Source: Syntrophaceae bacterium UBA2280 (GTDB taxonomy: Bacteria > Desulfobacterota > Syntrophia > Syntrophales > Smithellaceae). Taken from it: a stretch of 64,000 nucleotides of DNA. The position numbers were made by a program, and so were the translations under genes. Shown piece after piece: positions 1 through 8,053 of the stretch (positions within the stretch are counted from its first letter, which is position 1; the number at the start of each line of letters is the position of its first letter). The DNA is taken from positions 28,794-92,793 of the forward strand of contig DDWS01000028.1 in the NCBI GenBank assembly GCA_002347685.1, given 5' to 3'. The notes beneath the pieces were generated by a model. It did not search any database. It worked only from the letters and a program-made list of their open reading frames with translations, and was not told the origin of the DNA.

Positions 1-138
1 GCTGCAGGAGAGGATCCGGATAAGATCGACGAAGAAATGGGCGATCTGCTTTCCGCGGAAGAGCCTTTCGGGCAGAAGCGCTCCGGTAAAACGAGCAAAG
101 CAAAGCCCCGGGGGGATGATTTGCTCTACGATCTTTAG
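1..138 (+). CDS. C-terminal end of an unidentified protein (partial)
   Basis: The window opens inside a reading frame that runs in frame 1 to a TAG stop at 136-138, giving 45 residues. The tail is acidic and lysine-rich and ends in DDLLYDL. No recognisable motif is present in the visible part, so no function is assigned. It is transcribed in the same direction as the following oxidoreductase, whose start lies 32 bp downstream, so the two may be co-transcribed. Confidence 0.55.
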   Translation, partial: AAGEDPDKIDEEMGDLLSAEEPFGQKRSGKTSKAKPRGDDLLYDL

Positions 139-170
139 CCGCCGTATTTCTGTCTGTGAGGATAAACACA

Positions 171-1307
171 ATGTCGTTATTTCAAAAGACGTCTATCGGC
201 AACCTGACTGTCGGCAACCGTTTTGTGCGGTCGGCAACCGCGGAAGGTCTTGCGACCGCCAGGGGGTTTTGTTCGCCAGTGCTGACCAAACTTCTGGTGC
301 GTCTGGCCAAAGGCGGTGTCGGTTTGATCATCACCGGCCATACAGCGGTCAGCCGGGAAGGGATGGCGGCATCAAGACAATTATGCCTTTGGGATGATGG
401 CTTCATTTCTGCGTTGCTCGATATGACCGGACAGGTTCATGAAGCGGGGGGGAAAATTCTCCTGCAGCTTGGCCATGCGGGCGCGCTGGCAGACGCGAAT
501 CTGACGGGTGAGGCGTCCGTAGGGCCGATGATGACCAGAAAAAAAGATGGAACCATCTGTCGCGCCATGTCCCGGGACGACATCCGTGAAACGTCTCAAT
601 CTTTTGCGGCGGCGGCCGGTCGGGCGAGAAAGGCCGGCTTTGACGGTGTTCAGATCCAGGCGGCACATGGCTATCTCTTGAGCACGTTTCTGTCGCCGCA
701 TTCCAACCGCCGCCGCGACGAGTATGGCGGCAATGTAGCGAACCGTGCAAGGTTTCTTCTGGAGGTAATCGCGTCCGTGGTGAGCGAGACAGGGAAGGAT
801 TATCCCGTATTGGTCAAGATCAACGCATCCGATTTTCTGCCCGACGGTTATGGGGTGGATCAGATGATCGAAACGGCCTCGCTTCTGGCTTTATCCGGGA
901 TCTGCGCCATTGAGCTGAGCGGCGGTATTGAAGGGGCTGTCAAATACATGCCCTCCCGTCCCGGAAGAATACATACTGAAAAGGAAGGGTATTATAAAGC
1001 TGAAGCCGAGCGGCTCAAAGAAGCGACGGATATGCCGGTGATTCTGGTTGGCGGCATCCGGTCTTTGGAGACAGCCGCCGATTTTATCGAGGATGAGGTT
1101 TGCGACTTCATTGCCATGTCCCGTCCTTTTATCCGCGAGCCGGAACTTATTCACCGTTGGATGACGGACAACAAGAAATCTTCCGACTGTGATTCAGACA
1201 ATCTGTGTTATCGTCCGATCCAGGCAGGCAAGGGATTCTACTGCCTGACCAAGGCCAGGGAATTACAAAGATCTCTCCTCAGGCAAAAAGATTTCAAAAG
1301 GGGTTGA
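171..1307 (+). CDS. NADH:flavin oxidoreductase, old yellow enzyme family
   Basis: FMN-dependent TIM-barrel oxidoreductase of the old yellow enzyme / 2,4-dienoyl-CoA reductase N-domain type, 378 aa. Visible family motifs are QLGHAG near residue 98, the substrate/flavin-binding stretch HGYLLSTFLSPHSN near 166 followed by RRDEYGG, and the phosphate-binding VLVGGIR near 292. The protein ends shortly after the barrel, so the second FAD/NAD domain of full-length dienoyl-CoA reductases is missing. A Cys-containing tail (CDSDNLC, then YC) resembles the Fe-S-binding region of that family, but a complete four-Cys cluster is not clear. Start chosen at ATG 171 because GTGAGGA at 156-162 gives a well-spaced ribosome site; the in-frame GTG at 156 is the alternative. 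Likely reduces an enoate or dienoyl substrate; the true substrate is unknown. Confidence 0.85.
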   Translation: MSLFQKTSIGNLTVGNRFVRSATAEGLATARGFCSPVLTKLLVRLAKGGVGLIITGHTAVSREGMAASRQLCLWDDGFISALLDMTGQVHEAGGKILLQLGHAGALADANLTGEASVGPMMTRKKDGTICRAMSRDDIRETSQSFAAAAGRARKAGFDGVQIQAAHGYLLSTFLSPHSNRRRDEYGGNVANRARFLLEVIASVVSETGKDYPVLVKINASDFLPDGYGVDQMIETASLLALSGICAIELSGGIEGAVKYMPSRPGRIHTEKEGYYKAEAERLKEATDMPVILVGGIRSLETAADFIEDEVCDFIAMSRPFIREPELIHRWMTDNKKSSDCDSDNLCYRPIQAGKGFYCLTKARELQRSLLRQKDFKRG

Positions 1308-1333
1308 AGACCATGAAACCGGGAGGTGGACAA

Positions 1334-2686
1334 ATGATTCAAAGTGCCCTCAAAACGTTGTTGATGCTTGTTTTCTGCCACGTTTTACTCATCGGTGGTG
1401 CCGCGGCCGCGGTGAGAATTGATTCACTGCCCGAGCCCCCTCCTTCGGCGAAACTGCGCGTTTTTACGGTTGTCATGACAACAGAGACATCATCTGTAAA
1501 ACGTCCGGTTTTATGGCTGGTGTCGCCCGAAGAACTGCGGGTATCCATGACCGGCGAGATCAACAAAATGTTGCAGGCGCAGGGCATCTATGAGGTGACG
1601 TCCGCAAGAGAGATTTACGCGGTTTTGGGCAATCAGACGATTTCTGCGTGGGAATGGTCGGCAAAGAATATGGCGTTGCTCAAAAATGTGGGGAAAGCGC
1701 TGCATGCGGATTACGCGTTGTTATTCGAACGCGGATATTCTGTGCACCTGCAGTTTGACGCGCGTATGGTCAATCTGAATACCGGTCGCGAGTTTTCCGC
1801 GTCCAATTATATTTCAACGCCTGCCCTGATGCAAATGACGAACAACCAGAAAAAGCAGGCCGGAAGCGAGGCCATTAAAATCATTTATCGGCAGCTGTTT
1901 TCGGATGCCAAGGGAGATATGCTCAATACAGCCATCAGCAAAGGAAAAGCGGTTATGGAAAAACCGCAGGATCCGGTGCCGGGCACTGGTGCTTCTGCTG
2001 ATCTCCCGAAAGAACCCATCGCAGTGCAAAAGGAGGTTTCTGAAAAACCCGTTCAGTCACAAACGATTCCAAAACGCGAACCGTCGGCAATGCAAAGGCC
2101 GTTACCGCAAACACCGACAGGAGAGGTCTCAACACAAAAGGACATTTCCGAAAACCCACTGCAGCCTCTTCCAAAAGCAGAGCAAGAGACCGCCCCGGAA
2201 GCCGTTCAGACCAAAAACAGGCAGGCGGCTTTTGAAAAAGAACTGGATACGGCTCTTTTTGCAAAAGATAAAACAAGTAAATATCGGCGTTTGGTGGTTT
2301 ATGATGTTGATGCCGCTGAACATATGAAGGTTGTCGGGCTGATTTTAACCGAGGCTTTGCGTGAAGAGCTGCACAATGTCGGCGGATTTATATTGGTCAA
2401 TAGAGAAAATATTCTGAAAATCATGGATGAGTACAAGTTGCAGAAATCCGGAGTGGTCGATGAGGCTCAGGCCGTCAGGATGGGAAAGTGGCTCGCGGCC
2501 AGTGAAGTGATCACGGGCAATCTGGCGACATTGGGCGCAACGAGTATTTTACAGGTCAAGCGGACCGACATTCTAACGCTCGGAACCATCACCATGGGCT
2601 CGGTGAAATGTCCATCCGGCCGGGAAGATGAGTTGCTCGACCAGATGCCGCAGTTGGCGCGCAGGCTGGCGCAAAAGGGGAAATAG
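1334..2686 (+). CDS. Exported protein with C-terminal CsgG-like domain
   Basis: 450 aa protein with a cleavable-looking N-terminal signal (hydrophobic residues 6-24, ending GGAAAA). It has two similar folded parts separated by a Pro/Gln/Lys-rich linker at about residues 215-320. Each part has the pattern 'gene product level of a named element, then ADYALL / ASEVITG'. The C-terminal part (NRENILKIMDEYKLQ... SGVVDEAQAVRMGKWL) resembles the CsgG / LpoB-like fold, in which a short N-terminal strand is followed by a nucleotide-like pocket at the outer membrane. No lipobox Cys is evident, so it is probably periplasmic rather than lipid-anchored. Start at ATG 1334 follows a near-perfect GGGAGGTGG ribosome site at 1321-1329. 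Function is inferred only at fold level. Confidence 0.7.
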   Translation: MIQSALKTLLMLVFCHVLLIGGAAAAVRIDSLPEPPPSAKLRVFTVVMTTETSSVKRPVLWLVSPEELRVSMTGEINKMLQAQGIYEVTSAREIYAVLGNQTISAWEWSAKNMALLKNVGKALHADYALLFERGYSVHLQFDARMVNLNTGREFSASNYISTPALMQMTNNQKKQAGSEAIKIIYRQLFSDAKGDMLNTAISKGKAVMEKPQDPVPGTGASADLPKEPIAVQKEVSEKPVQSQTIPKREPSAMQRPLPQTPTGEVSTQKDISENPLQPLPKAEQETAPEAVQTKNRQAAFEKELDTALFAKDKTSKYRRLVVYDVDAAEHMKVVGLILTEALREELHNVGGFILVNRENILKIMDEYKLQKSGVVDEAQAVRMGKWLAASEVITGNLATLGATSILQVKRTDILTLGTITMGSVKCPSGREDELLDQMPQLARRLAQKGK

Positions 2687-2713
2687 CAGTTCGCCCCCGG
2701 CTTTATGAACGGC

Positions 2714-2995
2714 TTAGCGTTTAAATAACGCTTCGAGCGTGTCTTTGGAAGCAGTGGCAGTCGTTTCGGTTTTTAGTGCGCTGTCTTTAAAGCGGAAGTA
2801 ATCGCAAAAATTCGATCGGCTTTTATCCAAAACCCTTTCGGCCTGTCTTTCCCGGCAGTCATTATACGCGCCACGCTCAAAATAAACACAATTGACGCAG
2901 CAGTGAAGATCGGCATGACACAAAGGGCATTGCGTTTGTCTGCCGATGAACAGATCCCCGGGAATTTCTTTTTGGCAAACCTGACATTTTTTCAT
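2714..2995 (-). CDS. Small Cys-rich zinc-ribbon-like protein
   Basis: 93 aa, starting MKKCQVCQKEIPGD. It carries CxxC at residues 4-7, CPLC near 24, a CCVNC group near 32 and further Cys residues (DCRE, NFCDYF) in the C-terminal half. This pattern suggests one or two zinc or Fe-S sites. The product is probably cytoplasmic. It lies convergent to the CsgG-like gene and divergent from the hydratase pair. A longer in-frame start at 3031 exists, but the Cys-motif start at 2995 fits better. Function unknown. Confidence 0.65.
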   Translation of the reverse strand: MKKCQVCQKEIPGDLFIGRQTQCPLCHADLHCCVNCVYFERGAYNDCRERQAERVLDKSRSNFCDYFRFKDSALKTETTATASKDTLEALFKR

Positions 2996-3134
2996 GGCCG
3001 AAAAATACCGGCAATGACGGGTGATTGTCAAGTACCTTTCCCGGCATCCTCTATTTGTTGAATCCCTCTTATTAATCCGTGATATTATCTACCCGATGTG
3101 GTATGCAATCTCGATAATTCTCCGGAGGAAAGTG

Positions 3135-3608
3135 ATGGCCGACATATCAAAACTTGGTATGGTGTTCCCTTCTTATTCCATTCAGGTTCAGAAGAATAAA
3201 ATTGCCGAATTTGCCGCGGCCGTGGGCCAGAAAGACAATATCGACGACATCCGGGAAATCTATCGTGATGAGGAAGCGGCCAAAAATAACGGTTATGAAC
3301 AGATTCCGATTCCGCCGACGTTTGCCATCAGTTTCGTTTTCTGGACGGGTGGAGGTTTGTCCGCCATCCTGGAGACGCTGGGCGTGGACATCTGCAAGCT
3401 GCTGCACTCCGAAGAGGAGTATGATTACCTGGGCGACATCTGTGCCGGTGATGTGATTACCCGCAATATGAAAGTGGCCGATATGTATGAACGTGGCAGA
3501 AAGGGCCGCGCGGGATGGTCTTTTTTCGTTACCGTTTTAGAGACCGAAGTAACGAATCAACGCGGAGAAATGGTTCTCAAGGCACGCACGACATTCATTG
3601 AACGATAG
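3135..3608 (+). CDS. FAS1-like / MaoC N-terminal hot-dog dehydratase domain protein
   Basis: 157 aa single hot-dog domain of the type seen as the N-terminal half of MaoC-like hydratases (MaoC_dehydrat_N). Visible features are the opening MVFPSYSIQVQ, the PIPPTFAISF loop, the LHSEEEYDYLGDICAGD segment, and the closing KARTTFIER typical of this fold. It lacks the catalytic D-x-N-P-x-H motif, which is supplied by the next gene. The two genes are 12 bp apart and probably form a heteromeric (R)-specific enoyl-CoA hydratase. Start at ATG 3135 is preceded by CGGAGGAAAG; the ORF extends upstream without a better site. Confidence 0.85.
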   Translation: MADISKLGMVFPSYSIQVQKNKIAEFAAAVGQKDNIDDIREIYRDEEAAKNNGYEQIPIPPTFAISFVFWTGGGLSAILETLGVDICKLLHSEEEYDYLGDICAGDVITRNMKVADMYERGRKGRAGWSFFVTVLETEVTNQRGEMVLKARTTFIER

Positions 3609-3620
3609 GAGTCGCTTTAC

Positions 3621-4070
3621 ATGCCGGTCCAATATGACGATATCCAGGTTGGAGATTTGATGCCTGCCTACACATCCCTTCCCATTACGCGCACGCATCT
3701 GGTGCGTTATGCCTGTGCGTCGGGAGACTTCAACCCCATTCATTATGATGAAACCTTCGCCCACGGCATCGGACTGAACAGTGTGATTGCTCACGGCATG
3801 TTTATTATGGGTATCGCCGGAGAAGCGATAACGGCATGGATCGGCAGGAAACAAATCAGAAAAATCCGTGTGAAATTTCTCGAAATGACGCAGCCCGTCG
3901 ATCTCCATAATTATGAAAACACGAAGGACAGAGCGACGATCACCATCACCGGCAAAGTGGTTTCGAAATACGAAGAGCATGGCGAGAAACGGATCCGCTG
4001 TGATATTGTCGCACGCGATAAGTCGGGCAGCCGGAAGCTTTCCGGTTTCTTTATCGCCGCCCTGCCTTAA
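3621..4070 (+). CDS. MaoC-like (R)-specific enoyl-CoA hydratase subunit
   Basis: 149 aa hot-dog protein with the catalytic hydratase-2 motif ASGDFNPIHYDETFA near residues 34-48 (Asp and His catalytic) followed by VIAHGMFIMG. Members of this family hydrate 2-enoyl-CoA or dehydrate 3-hydroxyacyl-CoA/ACP. Together with the preceding inactive hot-dog partner it likely forms a two-gene version of a double-hot-dog hydratase acting in acyl-CoA metabolism. ATG 3621 follows AGGAGTCGC. The substrate chain cannot be read from the sequence. Confidence 0.88.
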   Translation: MPVQYDDIQVGDLMPAYTSLPITRTHLVRYACASGDFNPIHYDETFAHGIGLNSVIAHGMFIMGIAGEAITAWIGRKQIRKIRVKFLEMTQPVDLHNYENTKDRATITITGKVVSKYEEHGEKRIRCDIVARDKSGSRKLSGFFIAALP

Positions 4071-4103
4071 ACGCAAAAGGTCGATTTTTTTCAGGTGCTA
4101 GAC

Positions 4104-5474
4104 ATGTCCGCCCGAATTTTGGTTGTTGACGATGATGCCGTGGCTTGTGAATTTCTGCAGGAGGCCCTCTCTAGCGACGGCTACGCCGTCGACACCTTTA
4201 CATCTGCTTTCCTGGCTTTGGAGAAAGACCTTTCTGCTTATGATCTGCTGATGTCTGACATCCGCATGCCGGATATGAACGGCTTGCAGTTTCTAAAAAC
4301 CACACAGGCGCGATGGCCGCATCTGCCGGTCATTCTGATGACAGCCTATGGCTCGCTTGAAACCACCATCGAAGCGATCCGTCTGGGTGCCTGGGACTAT
4401 ATCAGCAAACCCTTCTCGCCTGATGAATGTCGGGCGCTGGTGAAAAAGGTTCTGGAATTGCGCGAGCTGCGCAAGCACCAGTCGATTCTTCAGCCACAGG
4501 TGTCCCGGGAAGCCAAGTTCGTCGGATCTTCGGCTACCATGGTGGAATTCTATAAACAGATCGCGCGTGTGGCGGATTCAGCAGCCAGCGTTCTCATAGA
4601 GGGAGAAAGCGGGACGGGCAAAGAGCTTGCCGCCCGTTCCTTGCATTCCATGTCACAGCGAAGCGGAATGCCCTTCGTGGTTGTACACTGCGGCGCCATT
4701 CCAGACAATCTGCTGGAATCGGAGCTTTTCGGTTACGAAAAGGGGGCATTCACCGGCGCGGCGCAAAGGCATGAGGGGCTCATTGAATCGGCTGAAAACG
4801 GGACCATTTTTCTAGACGAAATTACCGAAATGTCCACGGCGCTGCAAAGTAAGCTCTTGCGGTTCATGCAGGACGGAGAAGTGCGCCGTATAGGCGGACA
4901 TGAGGTCCGTCATATCGCCGTGCGGGTGATCGCGGCAGCCAACAAGGATATCGATGGGGAAGTTGGGGCAGAGCGTTTCCGGCTTGATCTCCTGCATCGA
5001 TTTGTCGTGCGCCTGCGGGTGCCTCCGCTGCGCGATCATCAGGAAGATATTCCGCTGCTGATTGACACCATGCTCAAAAAGTTTGGTTATGACGATGTGC
5101 GCGTTTCTCCGGAAGCCGTTGAGTCGCTGATGCACTATGAGTGGCCGGGCAATGTGCGCGAGCTGGAAAATGTTCTACAGCAGACGCTGTTGCTTTCACC
5201 CTTTTCAGTCATTTTACCCGAACATCTGCCCGGGCGTTTCCGCGATGTCGTCAAGGGGGTACAGCGATCAGCTCCGCCGTCTATGACGCCCCTTGAGGTG
5301 GCTCAGCGGGAACAGATTTGCCGGACGCTTGCCGCCACCGAGTGGAACCAGACGAAAACCGCCGAGCTTTTGGGAATCGACAGGAAGACTTTGAGGACGA
5401 AAATCCGCCGCTACGGACTGTTGGAGGAAAAACTGTCTCAGGGCATTCGCCCTTTCACGGACAAAGGCAGATGA
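4104..5474 (+). CDS. Sigma-54-dependent response regulator, NtrC family
   Basis: 456 aa with three domains. The receiver (1-120) has the acidic pocket DDD near residue 10, phospho-acceptor Asp52 in MSDIRMPD, and Lys102 in ISKPF. The AAA+ sigma-54 activation domain has Walker A GESGTGKE at 167-174, the sigma-54-contacting GAFTGA loop at 214-219, and Walker B TIFLDE. The C-terminal Fis-type helix-turn-helix is TKTAELLGIDRKTLRTKI. The gene converges on a histidine kinase that ends 4 bp away, its probable partner. ATG 4104 is preferred over the GTG at 4095. Target promoters are not identifiable here. Confidence 0.93.
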   Translation: MSARILVVDDDAVACEFLQEALSSDGYAVDTFTSAFLALEKDLSAYDLLMSDIRMPDMNGLQFLKTTQARWPHLPVILMTAYGSLETTIEAIRLGAWDYISKPFSPDECRALVKKVLELRELRKHQSILQPQVSREAKFVGSSATMVEFYKQIARVADSAASVLIEGESGTGKELAARSLHSMSQRSGMPFVVVHCGAIPDNLLESELFGYEKGAFTGAAQRHEGLIESAENGTIFLDEITEMSTALQSKLLRFMQDGEVRRIGGHEVRHIAVRVIAAANKDIDGEVGAERFRLDLLHRFVVRLRVPPLRDHQEDIPLLIDTMLKKFGYDDVRVSPEAVESLMHYEWPGNVRELENVLQQTLLLSPFSVILPEHLPGRFRDVVKGVQRSAPPSMTPLEVAQREQICRTLAATEWNQTKTAELLGIDRKTLRTKIRRYGLLEEKLSQGIRPFTDKGR

Positions 5475-5477
5475 CCG

Positions 5478-7046
5478 TCACAGCTTTATTCCCGGATCGG
5501 ATTCCTTCTTCAAGTCCGCAACGGAAAGTCGCAAAAAGAGAGTAACCGTCGTTCCCCGCCCCGGCTTGCTTTGAATTTCCACACGGCCTCCATGGGAGGT
5601 CATGATATCGCGAACAATCGCGAGCCCAAGCCCTCTCATGCCTTCCTCCGGATGCGTGCTGTAAAAAGGTTCGCATACTTTTTGCAAATCAGCTGCCGCG
5701 ATCCCCTTTCCGGTATCGGCAATCGAAAGAGTCATAAAATGATGTCCGTCCGTTCGTGCGCTGATGGAAATTTTTCCGCCCCGCGGCATGGCATCCAGTG
5801 AATTCTGGAGGATGTTGAGAATAACCGTTTGAATCCGGTAGCGGTCAGCGTAGATCGACTCTGGGGCGGAGTCCAGCCGTACGTCTATGTCCACCTGGTT
5901 TTTTATTGTCAGAGGCTCGATAAGCGGCAGTGTCTCGGTGAGAATTTCCTGAATGGTCATTAATTCAAAATGAGGATCAGGCAGGCGCGTGGCCCGGCGT
6001 ACATTTTGTATCACATGGTCGAGCCTCCGGGTCTGATCGACGATGAGATGGAGCTTATGTGACGTGTCCGGCAGCAAGCCTTCTTTTTCCAGAAGGAGTT
6101 TTGCCAGTCCGGCAATGGAATGCAGTGGCGTACCTAGATCATGAGCGAGATTAGCCGTCAAGTGCCCCAGCGCAGTGAGGCGCTTCAGATTATCAACTTG
6201 ATTCTGCAGCTGCAAGACTTTGAGCGTTTCTTCATGTACGCGGTCTTCCAGATGCCTTGTCAATTCGACGTTGCGGGACATCACCTCCTGAATTTCATGC
6301 GCCATCATGTTAAAGTGGTCCGCCAGTTGCCCCCATTCGTCATGGCGGTTCATTTCAACGCGCTTGATATACCGTCCCTTTTTTGACTCATCGATAGTAT
6401 CCATCATCGATTTAAGCGGCCAGCCGATCAACCAGCCGTAGCTGAGGGCGAAAACGAGAAGAATCGCGGCAAGGAGACCGACGCTGCTTACTATAAGCAG
6501 CTGTTGCGCCCGCCCCAGTATTTCCGTATTGGCGCGTGTAAACGTAATAACGGCGACAACCACACGGCTTTGTTGCGTCTGCCCGGGCATAGGATACAAA
6601 AGACCCAGTGCCGTCCCTCCGTCCGTCTGGATTTTAATATACCTTGATTTTTTTCCAGCGCTGGCCTGCGCGACGGTGGCATCCTCCCAATCGTACTGCA
6701 CGCGGCTCGCACCCGCAACATAATTGACCCGTTTTCCCCTGACATCAAAAATATCGATCCGGGCCAGTCGGACATCCGACTGAAGAAAGTCTTTGAGAGT
6801 GGAATCCAGGGTTGCGATGCCTCGCCGGGTCGGAAAATGCTCATAAAAGGTGCTGACTGTTTCGGCCACCCCTTCAATTCTTTTCGCCTGCTGCTCCACG
6901 AGGATATTTTCGAGTGCGGACAATTGAATGAAGCCCCAAGCCGCCATGGTGAATGCAAGCCCGAAAACAGCCAGGGATGCGAGCTTGACCCTGAGCGTAA
7001 GACGGTTAGCCTTGTCGGTCAGATGATGGAATATTTTGTTTATCAT
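5478..7046 (-). CDS. Membrane sensor histidine kinase
   Basis: 522 aa. Transmembrane helices at about 22-44 and 184-210 bracket a periplasmic sensor region of roughly 140 residues. A HAMP domain follows, then a coiled-coil linker, a dimerisation/phospho-acceptor domain with His302 in NLAHDLGTPLHS, and an ATPase domain with N box (NILQNSLDAM), DTGKGI and GLGLAIV. No receiver domain. It is convergent with the sigma-54 response regulator; tail-to-tail arrangement still suggests a cognate pair. The stimulus is unknown. Confidence 0.92.
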   Translation of the reverse strand: MINKIFHHLTDKANRLTLRVKLASLAVFGLAFTMAAWGFIQLSALENILVEQQAKRIEGVAETVSTFYEHFPTRRGIATLDSTLKDFLQSDVRLARIDIFDVRGKRVNYVAGASRVQYDWEDATVAQASAGKKSRYIKIQTDGGTALGLLYPMPGQTQQSRVVVAVITFTRANTEILGRAQQLLIVSSVGLLAAILLVFALSYGWLIGWPLKSMMDTIDESKKGRYIKRVEMNRHDEWGQLADHFNMMAHEIQEVMSRNVELTRHLEDRVHEETLKVLQLQNQVDNLKRLTALGHLTANLAHDLGTPLHSIAGLAKLLLEKEGLLPDTSHKLHLIVDQTRRLDHVIQNVRRATRLPDPHFELMTIQEILTETLPLIEPLTIKNQVDIDVRLDSAPESIYADRYRIQTVILNILQNSLDAMPRGGKISISARTDGHHFMTLSIADTGKGIAAADLQKVCEPFYSTHPEEGMRGLGLAIVRDIMTSHGGRVEIQSKPGRGTTVTLFLRLSVADLKKESDPGIKL

Positions 7047-7125
7047 GCTGGAAATGACTTATAGCAGAAAGGAAAGAAAATGACTATCTACGACTATACC
7101 GGTCTTGCTGGCCCTCAGGGTAAAA

Positions 7126-7151
7126 AAAGGATGGGCGTACGCCCATCCTTT
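7126..7151 (-). terminator. Intrinsic terminator (palindromic)
   Basis: A perfect 26-bp palindrome centred at 7138/7139 (arm AAAGGATGGGCGT). Read on the minus strand it is followed by a run of T, and it lies 26 bp past the stop of the small exported protein at 7178-7393. It therefore terminates that gene and also shields the kinase gene from it. Confidence 0.8.
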
Positions 7152-7177
7152 GAAAAAACAAGATGCCCAAACGCAAC

Positions 7178-7393
7178 TTATTTTGCTGCCGGGGCAGTCG
7201 GGGCCACTTCGGTTTTCTTTGCTTTTTTCTCATCTTTCTTCACGTCAGCGGCCTTTGCGGGATCTGCTGTCGGGGCTGCGGGCGACGCGACTGCTGGCGC
7301 TGCTTTTGCAGGCACGGCGGCTTTGTCGGCCGCTACTGCCATGGTGCTAAATGCGAAAACCACCGCTACTACAAACAATACTAAACGTTTCAT
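7178..7393 (-). CDS. Small exported Ala/Lys/Pro-rich protein
   Basis: 71 aa: a clear signal peptide (MKRLVLFVVAVVFAFSTMAVA) is followed by about 49 residues composed almost entirely of Ala, Lys, Pro, Val, Asp and Thr. After cleavage this would be a low-complexity, unfolded, basic peptide in the periplasm or outside the cell. AAGGAGG lies just upstream of the ATG, and a terminator follows, so it is a real monocistronic gene. Function unknown. Confidence 0.75.
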   Translation of the reverse strand: MKRLVLFVVAVVFAFSTMAVAADKAAVPAKAAPAVASPAAPTADPAKAADVKKDEKKAKKTEVAPTAPAAK

Positions 7394-7480
7394 CTCTAAA
7401 TATCCTCCTTGTTAATTGGTTTTTAACACAACCCCTCTGAATTTGAAGGGACTCCACCTATAGAAAGGCATCCTGAAAAA

Positions 7481-7867
7481 TCACTTTGCGGCGGATGCCG
7501 GTTTCTCACCTTTGGTCTTTTCTCCATTGCGCGCCGGATTTTTCAGCACGTCGATCTTATTTACTCTGGATGCGGACAATCTCCCCTCTTTGATACTGTA
7601 TTCAATTTTAACCGAATCGTTTAAAGAAATGTGCGCCGATGGGTATTCCAGATCAAATTCCATGATTTCAACATTGTCTTTTATGGTACGTTCGATCTTG
7701 ATGGCTTTCGTGGAGACTTCTATAACCTTTCCTGTTGCGTTCATTCTTGTTGTTTTTCCGGTGTTTGTTGTGATGGCCGCTCCACGGGTTGTTGGTTGAT
7801 CGGCGGCCACTGCGATCACTGCCAGAAGAAAAAAAACACCCGCCATTCCGACCCAGATTTTTTTCAT
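7481..7867 (-). CDS. Exported hypothetical protein
   Basis: 128 aa with a signal peptide (MKKIWVGMAGVFFLLAVIAVAA). The mature part has a short beta-rich domain (NATGKVIEVSTKAIKIER, later SLNDSVKIEYSIKEGRL) that looks like a small OB- or barrel-like fold of the kind found in periplasmic DUF5666-type proteins, then a Lys-rich tail. The start at 7867 is set by GAGGTG 6 nt upstream; the ORF extends to 7924 without a better site. It lies upstream of and parallel to the Ala/Lys-rich gene. Function unknown. Confidence 0.7.
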   Translation of the reverse strand: MKKIWVGMAGVFFLLAVIAVAADQPTTRGAAITTNTGKTTRMNATGKVIEVSTKAIKIERTIKDNVEIMEFDLEYPSAHISLNDSVKIEYSIKEGRLSASRVNKIDVLKNPARNGEKTKGEKPASAAK

Positions 7868-8024
7868 CAACACCTCACTCCCGAGTTTCTGCGACGTACA
7901 CAGCAAGGGGCATGCCACAGTCATAAAAAGGCACAGGAAAGATAATCGGCTGTAATCATTAATAGTATGAGTTGCTATTCTTGTGTGATTGTAAGTGGAA
8001 GGGTTATGTTTGGGGAGTTATGCC

Positions 8025-8049
8025 CCGGTGATGGAGAATAAATCACCGG
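8025..8049. other. Hairpin downstream of the DUF2600 gene
   Basis: Inverted repeat CCGGTGAT / ATCACCGG (8025-8032 with 8042-8049, 9-nt loop) directly after the stop of the DUF2600 gene. No T-run follows on either strand, so it may stabilise the 3' end rather than act as a full intrinsic terminator. Confidence 0.45.
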
Positions 8050-8053
8050 TCAT

